Shown: piece by piece, positions 6,772 through 13,011 of the stretch
How positions within the stretch are numbered: position 1 is the stretch's first letter
How the letters are laid out: each line of letters opens with the position of its first letter
Source: CAZGYE01 sp964530165
GTDB lineage: Bacteria; Planctomycetota; Planctomycetia; Planctomycetales; Planctomycetaceae
Assembly: GCA_964530165.1 (NCBI GenBank)
Contig: CAZGYE010000161.1
Coordinates: forward strand, 1 to 13,011
Length of the DNA: 13,011 nt
Direction of reading: 5' to 3'
Made by a program: the position numbers and the translations under genes
The notes under the pieces: model-generated
Told to the model about the DNA's origin: nothing
The model's database searches: none
What the model saw: only the letters and a program-made list of their open reading frames with translations

Positions 6772-7071
6772 ATGCTACACTTCTCGTGCGATCTTTGCGG
6801 CCAGCATTTGGGTGATCGGCGATTTGTTGTGAAGTTGGAAGTCTACGCGGCTTTTGATCCGGAAGAGTTTGACCAAGAAGACCTCCAAGCCGACAACCTT
6901 CAGGAAGTGGCCGACATGATCCAGGAGATGGAAAGCACTGGAGAGAACCAGTTGGATGACGTCGACTCCAAACGCTTCCGGTTCGATCTGTGCCCCAAGT
7001 GTCACCGCAAGTTCGTCAACGACCCGCTTGGTCGTGAGACACTTCGCCGTCTGAATTTTAGCGAGAATTGA
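6772..7071 (+). CDS. Small hypothetical protein with two CxxC pairs (possible zinc ribbon)
   Basis: A 99-residue acidic protein with no enzymatic motif. Cys6-x2-Cys9 (FSCDLCGQ) near the start and Cys74-x2-Cys77 (DLCPKCHRKF) near the end would make one four-cysteine zinc site, with a strongly acidic middle (about 28-65) looping out between them. The start ATG 6772 has GGGAAGGG about 10 nt upstream. The length, composition and paired CxxC motifs support a real gene. The function is unknown; similar small proteins are, to my recollection, common hypotheticals in planctomycetes. It could be a protein-protein adaptor. It is 84 nt ahead of the nuclease gene, across a palindromic repeat. Confidence 0.85.
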   Translation: MLHFSCDLCGQHLGDRRFVVKLEVYAAFDPEEFDQEDLQADNLQEVADMIQEMESTGENQLDDVDSKRFRFDLCPKCHRKFVNDPLGRETLRRLNFSEN

Positions 7072-7077
7072 TTCAGA

Positions 7078-7150
7078 AGCACTCAGCGGTCAGCCAGAAA
7101 AAGCTGAAAGCTGAGTGCTGACCGCTTCTCTCGGCTGAAAGCTGACCGCT
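7078..7150. repeat. TCAGC-type repeat with competing inverted arms
   Basis: AGCACTCAGC (7078-7087) pairs with GCTGAGTGCT (7110-7119). The overlapping AGCGGTCAGC (7085-7094) pairs with GCTGACCGCT (7117-7126), which is repeated directly at 7141-7150. The two hairpins share bases and so exclude each other. The element fills the gap between the four-cysteine protein and the nuclease. Confidence 0.8.
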
Positions 7151-7154
7151 ATTG

Positions 7155-7685
7155 ATGGCTAGACGACGGCCAGGAACGCTGTTTGGGCAACGCCTGCCTC
7201 TTCGCGCGCTGTCGGTGGGCGTGCTGTTCGTGTGCCTGATCGCCTATCGTTTCCGGCACCCTCTCGGCGATCCGGCCACGATCCAGTATGAGTCGCCCGG
7301 CCCTTATCTGGTCCAGCGCGTCGTCGACGGCGACACGCTGTTGTTGGCAGGCGGCGCGCGGGTGCGGTTGCTCGGCGTGGACACTCCCGAAACGAAGCAT
7401 CCGCACCGGCCCGTCGAGCCGCTGGGTCCCGAAGCAGCCGATTTCACGCGCCGGCACGTCGAAGGCCGCCGCGTCCGTTTGCAGTTCGACCGGGAACGAC
7501 GCGACGTCTACCACCGCATTCTGGCATACGTGTTCGTCGACGATTGGTTTCTCAACGAGCAACTCATCCTCGCCGGCTACAGCCGCGCAGAAACGCGATT
7601 CCCCTACAGCCAATCCATGAAGCGGCGGTTTCGAAAGGCCGAGCAACGAGCCCGCGAAGCCAAACGAGGTATGTGGGCGAGGTGA
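7155..7685 (+). CDS. Membrane-anchored thermonuclease (staphylococcal nuclease family)
   Basis: A 176-residue SNase-like protein, a family of Ca2+-dependent enzymes that cleave DNA and RNA. Residues about 16-32 form one hydrophobic helix after a basic N-terminus, so it should be anchored or secreted with the nuclease domain (about 48-175) outside the cytoplasm. Motifs match staphylococcal nuclease: VVDGDT with Asp58/Asp60 (Asp19/Asp21), RLLGVDTPE with Arg71, Asp76 and Glu79 (Arg35, Asp40, Glu43), and RDVYHRILAY with Arg121 (Arg87). All catalytic positions are therefore kept. The start is ATG 7155; a TTG codon sits immediately before it and no clear Shine-Dalgarno is present because repeat DNA abuts the start. 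It may serve nucleotide scavenging or simple DNA turnover; nothing ties it specifically to the signalling genes upstream. It is convergent with the phosphatase gene. Confidence 0.93.
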   Translation: MARRRPGTLFGQRLPLRALSVGVLFVCLIAYRFRHPLGDPATIQYESPGPYLVQRVVDGDTLLLAGGARVRLLGVDTPETKHPHRPVEPLGPEAADFTRRHVEGRRVRLQFDRERRDVYHRILAYVFVDDWFLNEQLILAGYSRAETRFPYSQSMKRRFRKAEQRAREAKRGMWAR

Positions 7686-7700
7686 GTGCAAGGAGAAAGG

Positions 7701-7752
7701 AAAAAGTAAAAAGGAGAAATGAGGACTTTTTCCTTTTTCCTTTTTACTTTTT
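7701..7752. terminator. AT-rich inverted repeat, likely bidirectional terminator
   Basis: AAAAAGTAAAAAGG (7701-7714) and CCTTTTTACTTTTT (7739-7752) are exact reverse complements around a 24-nt centre. The element lies between two convergent genes and overlaps the phosphatase stop codon (7751-7753). It has A-runs and T-runs suited to ending transcription in both directions, although the stem is mostly A-T. Confidence 0.6.
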
Positions 7753-9301
7753 ACTTGATCCGGATCACCAGCAACGTTTGGTCGTCGGACTCGCGCCCCC
7801 CCGCGCTGTGTGATTCCAGTTCTTGCCAAATCGCCTGCAGGACACCCTCCGCCGATCCCGATGATCGACCCCTCATGGCGGAGACGATGCCTTCGACACG
7901 GAACAACTGCTTGGCGCGGTTGAGGGCTTCACTGATTCCATCGGTAAAAGCAACCAGTATGTCGCCGGACGAGAGGTGAATGACAGATTGATCGTATGAG
8001 GCATCGTCCACCACGCCCAGCAACATACCGTGCGATTCCAACACCGACGTCCGTCCTGCCTGAACGAGCAGCGGAGCCGGGTGGCCGGCATTCGTGTACG
8101 TGAACGTGCCCGCCAGCGTGTCGAGCACGCCGTACAGCAGACTCATGAACTGATAGGGCGGCGTGATACTGTGAAGCACCTGATTGATCTGATGCACCAC
8201 CAGGTCCGTCCGCACACAGTCGTCGACGACCTTGACCGGTATGGAGCGTATCGACCCTTGCACCGCCGACATGATCAGAGCGGCCGGAACGCTGTCACCC
8301 GACGCATCGCCGACGGCAACGAGGATTCGATGTTCGTCGATCGGGATCAACTCACACAGATCGCCCCCCACCTCGAAACGGCTCGTGCAGACGGCGGCCG
8401 CGTCGAACTTCGCGTTGCCGGGAACTTCCCGCAATATGTCGGCCGTTTGACTTTCCGAAGCGATCTGCAAATCCCGCCTGAGACGGTCGCTCGTTTCGCT
8501 TTCTTTGAGCAACACCAACCGCTCGAGCACAGCGGCAATCTGGGCGGCGATCGACTCCAACACACGGCTGTCGTGTCCGGTCGGTGTGCTTCCCCGGCGG
8601 TCGAACGCCCACAGCGAACCGATCGGTCCCATCTCCGACTGCACGGCCACACACAGCCCGGTGCTTGCACCCTGCGGAAGCCAGCGCGCTTGTTCGGGTG
8701 ATCCGTGACGCCGCAGCAAAATCTTACCCTTCGTCAACGCTTCCAGATCGGGTGGATCTTCCGTCAGCTTCCGGCGTGCAAATGGAATCTGCTCTGTCTC
8801 CAAATGGTGCAGCGCACGCAAACTCAGCTCGTTCGTCGACGGGTTGAGCAAGAAGAAGGCCGCGGCTCGAAAACCGGTCAACTGCACAGCGGCCCGCAAC
8901 AATTGGTTCAACGAACCAAGCAAATTCGCATCGTTGGGAATCGACAAACCGATGTCCACCAGTGTCGAGACCTCTTCCGTGCGAGATTCCAGCGACCTGT
9001 CCGCCACGCAGAGCCGGGAGAGGAACTGCCTGAAGATTTCGGCCAGTTCAGTAACGGCCGGAAACACCGGGTCGACATCAGAGTCCCGCGGCAAGCCGAC
9101 GTGCAGATAACCGATCGGTTCTTCGTCATCCTCGATTCTCGAGAACCAGCAGCAGTTCGGGTCGTCTCGCAGCCTAGTCTCCACGACGGCGGCTTCGTCC
9201 GGTTGGACCGGCGTGTATTGCATCGGCCAGCCTGTGGCGTCGGAAAACCGGCGGCAAACTGAGTCAATCCAATTCTCTGTGTCGGTGGCAAGCGTCGTCA
9301 T
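7751..9301 (-). CDS. GAF-domain PP2C-type Ser/Thr phosphatase (RsbU/SpoIIE-like)
   Basis: A 516-residue cytoplasmic protein. Residues 1-100 form an uncharacterised N-terminal region (WFSRIEDDEEPIGYLHVGL looks like a PAS or partial GAF fold). A GAF domain spans about 108-262, a helical linker about 262-292, and the PPM/SpoIIE domain about 293-515. Metal-site motifs are present: VGGDLCEL (Asp314), VAVGDASGDSVPAALIMS (Asp332), AFTDGISEA (Asp454) and DDQTLLVI (Asp506/507). The second acidic residue of the usual GGDYYD motif is Glu317 here, so activity is likely but the site is slightly altered. Family members dephosphorylate Ser/Thr, often on anti-sigma-factor antagonists, but no such partner lies in the window. 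It could alternatively oppose the neighbouring Ser/Thr kinase. Start ATG 9301 lacks an obvious Shine-Dalgarno. Confidence 0.92.
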   Translation of the reverse strand: MTTLATDTENWIDSVCRRFSDATGWPMQYTPVQPDEAAVVETRLRDDPNCCWFSRIEDDEEPIGYLHVGLPRDSDVDPVFPAVTELAEIFRQFLSRLCVADRSLESRTEEVSTLVDIGLSIPNDANLLGSLNQLLRAAVQLTGFRAAAFFLLNPSTNELSLRALHHLETEQIPFARRKLTEDPPDLEALTKGKILLRRHGSPEQARWLPQGASTGLCVAVQSEMGPIGSLWAFDRRGSTPTGHDSRVLESIAAQIAAVLERLVLLKESETSDRLRRDLQIASESQTADILREVPGNAKFDAAAVCTSRFEVGGDLCELIPIDEHRILVAVGDASGDSVPAALIMSAVQGSIRSIPVKVVDDCVRTDLVVHQINQVLHSITPPYQFMSLLYGVLDTLAGTFTYTNAGHPAPLLVQAGRTSVLESHGMLLGVVDDASYDQSVIHLSSGDILVAFTDGISEALNRAKQLFRVEGIVSAMRGRSSGSAEGVLQAIWQELESHSAGGRESDDQTLLVIRIK

Positions 9302-9366
9302 GGGATCAGGTCGAGTGTCGAGAGTGTTGTCATCAATATCGGTCCAACCGATGCTCGAAATCCAGG

Positions 9367-9512
9367 GATTGACGATTGTCTATTGGCAGTGGTTCCAAAT
9401 TTGATTGATGGGTGGCGGGGTCAGAGCGCAAGCGATGGCCCCGACGCATTGTTTCCGGGCCTTCCCGTTGGTCAGACCCGGCCACCCGACGTCAATCTTT
9501 CAATCGTCAATC
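9367..9512. repeat. Nested inverted repeats between transporter and phosphatase genes
   Basis: GATTGACGATTG (9367-9378) recurs inverted at 9501-9512, where it overlaps the transporter stop codon. Inside lies GGGTGGCGGGGTC (9410-9422) opposite GACCCGGCCACCC (9475-9487), with one mismatch in 13, and a smaller GGCCC/GGGCC pair closer to the centre. The whole 9302-9499 gap shows no supported gene. The element could terminate the transporter transcript or be a non-autonomous element remnant. Confidence 0.65.
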
Positions 9513-11158
9513 CTCTCGAATCTCGCCAAAACGGCACAGCCGCACGAATCGCTCCAGACGTTTACGGCCGTCCGGCACATGTCCAGCACGCGATCGACGG
9601 CGATGATGACGCCCTGTGCTTCCAGCGGCAATCCCACGGCCTGCAGCACGATGGCCATCATCACCAGCCCGGCATGAGGAATGCCGGCCGCCCCCACGCT
9701 GGCCAGCAGTGCGGTGAATGCCACCAGGATTTGAGACTCCAGCGGAACGGGCCCGAGATAGGCCTGCGCGATGAACAGCACCGCAACCGCCTCGTACAGC
9801 GCCGTGCCGTCCATGTTGATCGTGGCGCCTAAAGGCAGAACGAACGAGCTCACACGGTTCGGCACACCCGCCCGTTGTTCAACGCTGGTGAGCGTCAACG
9901 GCAACGTGGCGTTCGACGAAGCGGTCGAAAAGGCCGTCATCAGCGCCGGGCTCATCGCCTGCGAGAACCGCCACGGTGAGCGCCGGGCGACGAACTTCAC
10001 AATCAACGGCAGCACAAGGCAGGCGTGCACGACCAGCGCTAGAAAGACTGTCAGCATGTACCACGCCAGCGTCCGGAAGATTTCCACACCTTGTGTCGCG
10101 GTGGCGAACAGCATGAACGCAAGCACGCCGATCGGCGCCAGCCGAATGATGGCCATCGTCATGCCCATCATCACGTGAAAGCCGGCCTCGAAGAAGTTCC
10201 GCAGCGTCTCGCCGCTCTTGCCGCCGGTGTGAATAATGAAGATCCCGATCAGGATGCTGAAAGTGATGATCGACAAGAAGTCGCCGTCAGCCAGCGACCG
10301 AATGGGATTGGTCGGAATCATTCTGTCGATCATGCCGAGAAAGATCTCCCCCAGCGATCCCTCGCCTGCGGTGACGGCCTCCCCGCCGCCGGCAAGATGG
10401 CCGCCCATGGCGGCAAGATGGCCGCCCATGGCAGCAAGATGGCCGCCCATGGCGGGAAGATGGGCGCCGATGCCGGGCCGTATCAGGTTGACCATCAGTA
10501 TTCCCGTGGTGATGGCCAGCAGACTGGTGACGGCGTAGTACAGGAGCGTCTTGCCGAACATGGAGCCGAACCGGCTGGTGTTGCCCAGCCCCGACACGCC
10601 GGTCACCAATGAAGTGACGATGAGCGGGATCGTAATCATCTTCAACAGCCGCAGGAAGATGTCGCCGACTGATTTCGCCCCGACTGCAATTTGCCGCGAC
10701 GTCCCGCCGCCGTGCTCCGTGTAGACCTGTTTCCACTGGGGAAAGCGTTTGACCAATTCCCCATCATCGGCCGCTTTGAAGGTGCTGACGGCGGTCGTGC
10801 CGTTCAGCTTGCGGGAATAGCGGATCGCAATGCTCTTGCCGTCGTCGAAAATGTGGACCCGGGCCTCGGTGACCTTGACGGCGATTTCGCTGCGAGGCTC
10901 ATTCTGCGAATAGAGCTTCGCCAGATCGGGAAAACGTCTCTGCAGGACCGCTTCGTCGGGAATTGTCTCGTCGACCAATACGTTGCCGACCGCGTCGGTT
11001 TCCGTGAACAAGATGCCTTCCGGTACGGGGGCCAGCACGCCGCGAATGTTGCCCTCGAGCTGGACGTCACCGGGGTTGATCAGCAACCCCAATACGGTGC
11101 CCAGGATCAGCGCGATCAGAATTTGGTAGTGCAGGGGAAGTTGCGTCAAGAACTTCAT
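9500..11158 (-). CDS. Dicarboxylate/amino acid:cation symporter (DctA/GltP family) with enlarged TM1-TM2 loop
   Basis: A 552-residue inner-membrane transporter of the DAACS family, which moves acidic amino acids or C4-dicarboxylates inward with Na+ or H+. Family landmarks are clear: GDIFLRLLKMITIPLI (TM2), HP1 with STASSNATLP (411-420), TM7 NMDGT (448-452), HP2 ASVGAAGIPHAG, and TM8 with Asp522, Asp526, Arg529, Thr530, Asn533 and Asp537, equivalent to GltPh Asp390, Asp394, Arg397, Thr398, Asn401 and Asp405. An acidic substrate is therefore likely; the exact one and the coupling ion are not decided. At 552 residues it is over 100 longer than usual. Residues about 33-158 form a large hydrophilic insert between TM1 and TM2 with an internal duplication, and a Met-Gly-Gly-His-Leu-Ala-Ala repeat fills the loop matching 3L4 of GltPh. 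Start ATG 11158 has no strong Shine-Dalgarno. The stop codon lies in a dispersed repeat. Confidence 0.93.
   Translation of the reverse strand: MKFLTQLPLHYQILIALILGTVLGLLINPGDVQLEGNIRGVLAPVPEGILFTETDAVGNVLVDETIPDEAVLQRRFPDLAKLYSQNEPRSEIAVKVTEARVHIFDDGKSIAIRYSRKLNGTTAVSTFKAADDGELVKRFPQWKQVYTEHGGGTSRQIAVGAKSVGDIFLRLLKMITIPLIVTSLVTGVSGLGNTSRFGSMFGKTLLYYAVTSLLAITTGILMVNLIRPGIGAHLPAMGGHLAAMGGHLAAMGGHLAGGGEAVTAGEGSLGEIFLGMIDRMIPTNPIRSLADGDFLSIITFSILIGIFIIHTGGKSGETLRNFFEAGFHVMMGMTMAIIRLAPIGVLAFMLFATATQGVEIFRTLAWYMLTVFLALVVHACLVLPLIVKFVARRSPWRFSQAMSPALMTAFSTASSNATLPLTLTSVEQRAGVPNRVSSFVLPLGATINMDGTALYEAVAVLFIAQAYLGPVPLESQILVAFTALLASVGAAGIPHAGLVMMAIVLQAVGLPLEAQGVIIAVDRVLDMCRTAVNVWSDSCGCAVLARFERIDD
10392..10474 (-). 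repeat. In-frame 21-bp tandem repeat in the symporter gene
   Basis: Three nearly identical 21-bp units (10392-10412, 10413-10433, 10434-10454) and a degenerate fourth (10455-10474) share the core GCAAGATGGCCGCCCATGGC on the plus strand. On the coding strand they give AMGGHLA repeated, residues about 232-256. The position corresponds to the exposed TM3-TM4 loop of the family, just before IPTNPIRSLA. Confidence 0.95.
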
Positions 11159-11185
11159 GCGTTTACCAAGGAAGCAGACGCTCTC

Positions 11186-11231
11186 AGCGGTCAGCCATCA
11201 GCAATGAGCTCATCGCTGAAGGCTGATCGCT
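11186..11231. repeat. 46-nt near-perfect palindrome (TCAGC-type)
   Basis: The centre is the perfect palindrome ATGAGCTCAT (11204-11213). Outward, the arms AGCGGTCAGCC (11186-11196) and GGCTGATCGCT (11221-11231) pair fully if one G-U is allowed, with only two mismatches along some 23 pairs. It lies between the oxidoreductase stop and the transporter start, so on the minus strand it could be a terminator without a U-run, or a processing signal. Confidence 0.8.
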
Positions 11232-11250
11232 TTGGGCTTTCCTTTTGCCT

Positions 11251-12423
11251 TTACAGGTCGACCCAGACGTTGCCCTTCGAGCTGCTCTGGACAGCTTTCT
11301 GGAGGAAGTAGATCCCCATGCGGCCATCCTCGACGTTGGCATACTGAGCGCCGTCACAGTGGAACGGTTTCCCGTCGAGGCACGCCCGCACGTCGAGCTC
11401 GAAACAACGGTGCAGCCGGGCGAACGCGTCGTGGAACGCCTCGGGATGACCCGACGGCGTCGTCAGTTCGGCCATGAGGTCCTCGGGCAAGTCCCCCAAG
11501 AATCCGTCGTTGGCCTGGACCGCGCCACGCCAGTAGACGAGCTCTTGCTGAGGAGTGTTGATCGTCAGCCGTTCCGGGTCTTCCTGCGACCAGCGCAGCG
11601 TGCCTTTGGTGCCGTTGACCTCGATCCCCAGATCGTTTTTGTGGCCGATCCCGATTTGCGTGGCCCGAACCATCCCCCGGGCACCGTTATTCAATTGGAC
11701 ATACGTGGTGAAATGGTCGTCGAGCTGCCGATTTTCGACGAAGATCTCCAAATGGGCCAGCAGTTTCGTGATCTCCAGCCCGGTGATATACCGCAGATGC
11801 ATCAGCGCGTGAGAACCGATGTCGCCGCCGCAGCCGCTGGCGCCGGCCCGCTTCGGATCGACGCGCCATTCGGCCTGCATGACGCCCATGTCCTCGGTGC
11901 GCTCGAAGAGCCATCCCTGCAGGTAGTAGGCGTCGACCCAGCGCACCTCTCCGAGCAAACCGCTGCGCACGATGTGCCGGGCCAGTCGGCTGGTCCAGTG
12001 TCCCAAATAAGTGTGGGCAACGGCAAACGGCAAATTCTTCTCTTTCACCAGCGAGACCAAATCGTCGGCTTCCTCAAGAGTGACCGTCAACGGTTTTTCG
12101 CAGAAAACCGGAATCCCCGCCTCAAGGCACTTCTTCGCCGGGTCGTAGTGCACATGGTTGGGCGTCACGATGAGCGCGTAATCGATCCGCTCTCCCACGG
12201 GCTTGCTCGATTCGGCCTCGATCATCTCGTCGTAGCTTTTGTACCCTCGAATGGGATAGGGCCAGATTTTCGCCTCTTCGATTGCCACGGCAGGGTCGGG
12301 GTGAAGCGCCGCGGCAACCACCCGGCGAGTGCCGTCCATGTGAATGGCCCGCCCGTGAGGCTGGACGATGAACGCCCCAGCACCGCCGCCGATCAGGCCC
12401 ACGTTCAAAGGTCTCTGCGACAC
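11251..12423 (-). CDS. Gfo/Idh/MocA family NAD(P)-dependent oxidoreductase
   Basis: A 390-residue cytoplasmic dehydrogenase of the glucose-fructose oxidoreductase/inositol dehydrogenase family; members act on sugars, inositols and their derivatives. The N-terminal Rossmann domain has NVGLIGGGAGAF (residues 7-18), TPNHVHYDPAKKCLEAG and the hallmark CEKP with Glu109-Lys110-Pro111, whose Lys acts in catalysis. The C-terminal domain has GGDIGSHALMHL with Asp201 and His205, as expected for the active site. Start GTG 12423 is chosen because AAAGGAGGTGA ends 4 nt before it (GGAGG 7 nt away); the in-frame upstream ATG at 12519 would translate repeat DNA. Length is normal for the family. The substrate cannot be assigned: no sugar kinase, isomerase or transporter of sugars is adjacent. 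Planctomycetes carry many paralogues. It is upstream of and in the same direction as the symporter, 92 nt away. Confidence 0.94.
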   Translation of the reverse strand: MSQRPLNVGLIGGGAGAFIVQPHGRAIHMDGTRRVVAAALHPDPAVAIEEAKIWPYPIRGYKSYDEMIEAESSKPVGERIDYALIVTPNHVHYDPAKKCLEAGIPVFCEKPLTVTLEEADDLVSLVKEKNLPFAVAHTYLGHWTSRLARHIVRSGLLGEVRWVDAYYLQGWLFERTEDMGVMQAEWRVDPKRAGASGCGGDIGSHALMHLRYITGLEITKLLAHLEIFVENRQLDDHFTTYVQLNNGARGMVRATQIGIGHKNDLGIEVNGTKGTLRWSQEDPERLTINTPQQELVYWRGAVQANDGFLGDLPEDLMAELTTPSGHPEAFHDAFARLHRCFELDVRACLDGKPFHCDGAQYANVEDGRMGIYFLQKAVQSSSKGNVWVDL

Positions 12424-12427
12424 GACT

Positions 12428-12438
12428 TCACCTCCTTT
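12428..12438 (-). promoter_or_regulatory. Strong ribosome binding site of the oxidoreductase gene
   Basis: On the minus strand AAAGGAGGTGA matches the anti-Shine-Dalgarno of 16S rRNA over most of its length. GGAGG is 7 nt from GTG 12423, which decides the start codon. Confidence 0.85.
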
Positions 12439-12445
12439 GGAATTG

Positions 12446-12560
12446 GCGATTGACAATTGGCAATTGACGATCTTACAATCGGGAGCTCGCAAACCAATAG
12501 AGTAATCGTCAATCGACAATCGTCAATCGACAATCTTGAGCATTCAGCTTTCAGCGGTCC
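12446..12560. repeat. GATTGAC/GTCAATC and TCAGC-type repeats in divergent intergenic region
   Basis: ATCGTCAATCGACA occurs twice head to tail (12505-12518, 12519-12532) plus a partial copy. An opposing stretch with GATTGACAATTGGCAATTG lies at about 12448-12466. Next to it, 12537-12560 carries ATTCAGCTTTCAGC and TCCGCTTTCCGCTTT doublets. The whole space separates two divergent genes and must hold their promoters; no clear boxes were recognised. Confidence 0.75.
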
Positions 12561-12612
12561 GCTTTCCGCTTTGGAGGATCGAGTGGTGTCAAATCGCATT
12601 TCCGAGGATCGC

Positions 12613-13011
12613 ATGACCTGGCTGGCCGTCGGAGTCGTGGCCGGCCTGTGTATTTCCTACTTGTGGCCGCACGAGCCTGCGTTCGCGGTGACCACCGACC
12701 GCGACAGCAAGTTCGCGATGGCAACCATCGACGTGTCACCCATTAACATCAACGCCGTGGAAGGCATCTTCGTGCTGGACTTTCTGACCGGCCAGTTGAC
12801 CGGCGCCGTGCTGAACAACAAAATCGGGAAGTTCACGACTCGGTACTCGCGAAATGTGGCGGCCGATTTTCAGGTCGATCCGAAAGCAGAGCCTCACTAC
12901 GCGATCGTTTCCGGCCTCGCCAATTTGCCCGGTTCGCGCGGCGCAAGCCCGGCGACCGGAGTGATCTACATCGGAGAATTGACTTCCGGAAAGGTGATCT
13001 GTTACAGCTTT
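12613..13011 (+). CDS. Conserved-type planctomycete hypothetical protein with N-terminal membrane/signal segment (partial)
   Basis: The frame is open from here to the window end (133 codons, 3' truncated). The protein begins with a hydrophobic helix (TWLAVGVVAGLCISYLWP, about residues 2-19), then continues outside the membrane with VTTDRDSKFAMATID, IFVLDFLTGQLTGAVL, FQVDPKAEPHYAIVSG and GVIYIGELTSGKV. From memory, planctomycete genomes carry hypothetical proteins of this pattern (aspartate-rich start, LDFLTG, SGKV), with no known function. The strands read like short beta repeats. ATG 12613 has GAGG 5 nt upstream; an alternative start is GTG 12586 (or 12583), preceded by GGAGG at 12573-12577. 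It is divergent from the oxidoreductase. Confidence 0.8.
   Translation, partial: MTWLAVGVVAGLCISYLWPHEPAFAVTTDRDSKFAMATIDVSPININAVEGIFVLDFLTGQLTGAVLNNKIGKFTTRYSRNVAADFQVDPKAEPHYAIVSGLANLPGSRGASPATGVIYIGELTSGKVICYSF

Noticed and set aside
11245..12453. 402-codon plus-strand frame opposite the oxidoreductase
   Set aside because: Shadow of the Gfo/Idh/MocA gene, which has Rossmann and EKP motifs and a strong ribosome binding site.
12424..12519. Upstream ATG extension of the oxidoreductase
   Set aside because: The added 32 residues would be encoded by GATTGAC-type repeat DNA and lie upstream of a near-ideal ribosome binding site for GTG 12423.

Overview
The window looks like chromosomal DNA from a planctomycete, probably of the Pirellula/Rhodopirellula type. 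Reasons are the GC-rich coding sequence, a membrane-anchored Ser/Thr kinase, an FHA-cyclase, a Gfo/Idh/MocA dehydrogenase, two small proteins of a kind I associate with planctomycetes, and intergenic spaces filled with short dispersed repeats (TCAGC-type, GATTGACGATTG-type, AAAGGCAC/CCCCTTTG-type). This assignment is inference from gene content; no rRNA or tRNA is present to confirm it.

Layout: (1) 1-1308, minus strand: N-terminal part of DNA gyrase subunit A, running off the left edge. (2) 1309-1737: repeat-rich divergent intergenic region. (3) 1738-7685, plus strand: a signalling run. It holds a Ser/Thr kinase with an extracytoplasmic Cache-like sensor, an FHA-GAF-class III nucleotidyl cyclase, a single-domain response regulator, a small four-cysteine protein, and a membrane-anchored staphylococcal-nuclease-like protein. 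(4) 7751-12423, minus strand: a GAF-PP2C (RsbU/SpoIIE-type) phosphatase, a DctA/GltP-type dicarboxylate or amino-acid symporter with an enlarged TM1-TM2 loop, and a Gfo/Idh/MocA oxidoreductase. (5) 12613-13011, plus strand: start of a conserved-looking secreted or anchored hypothetical protein, cut by the window end.

The most coherent functional idea is a phospho-signalling module. The kinase senses something outside the membrane, the adjacent FHA domain could read phospho-threonine, and the fused cyclase would turn that into a cyclic nucleotide. The cyclase keeps its metal-binding and transition-state residues but has Asp where the purine-specifying Lys normally sits. The response regulator and the PP2C phosphatase nearby are possible further members, although the phosphatase is on the other strand and may be independent.

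The second theme is repeats entering genes. Two unrelated in-frame 21-bp tandem arrays sit in loops of the cyclase GAF domain and of the transporter. An 8-bp-periodic element of intergenic type encodes part of the kinase N-terminus. Several stop codons (kinase, phosphatase, transporter) lie inside dispersed repeats.
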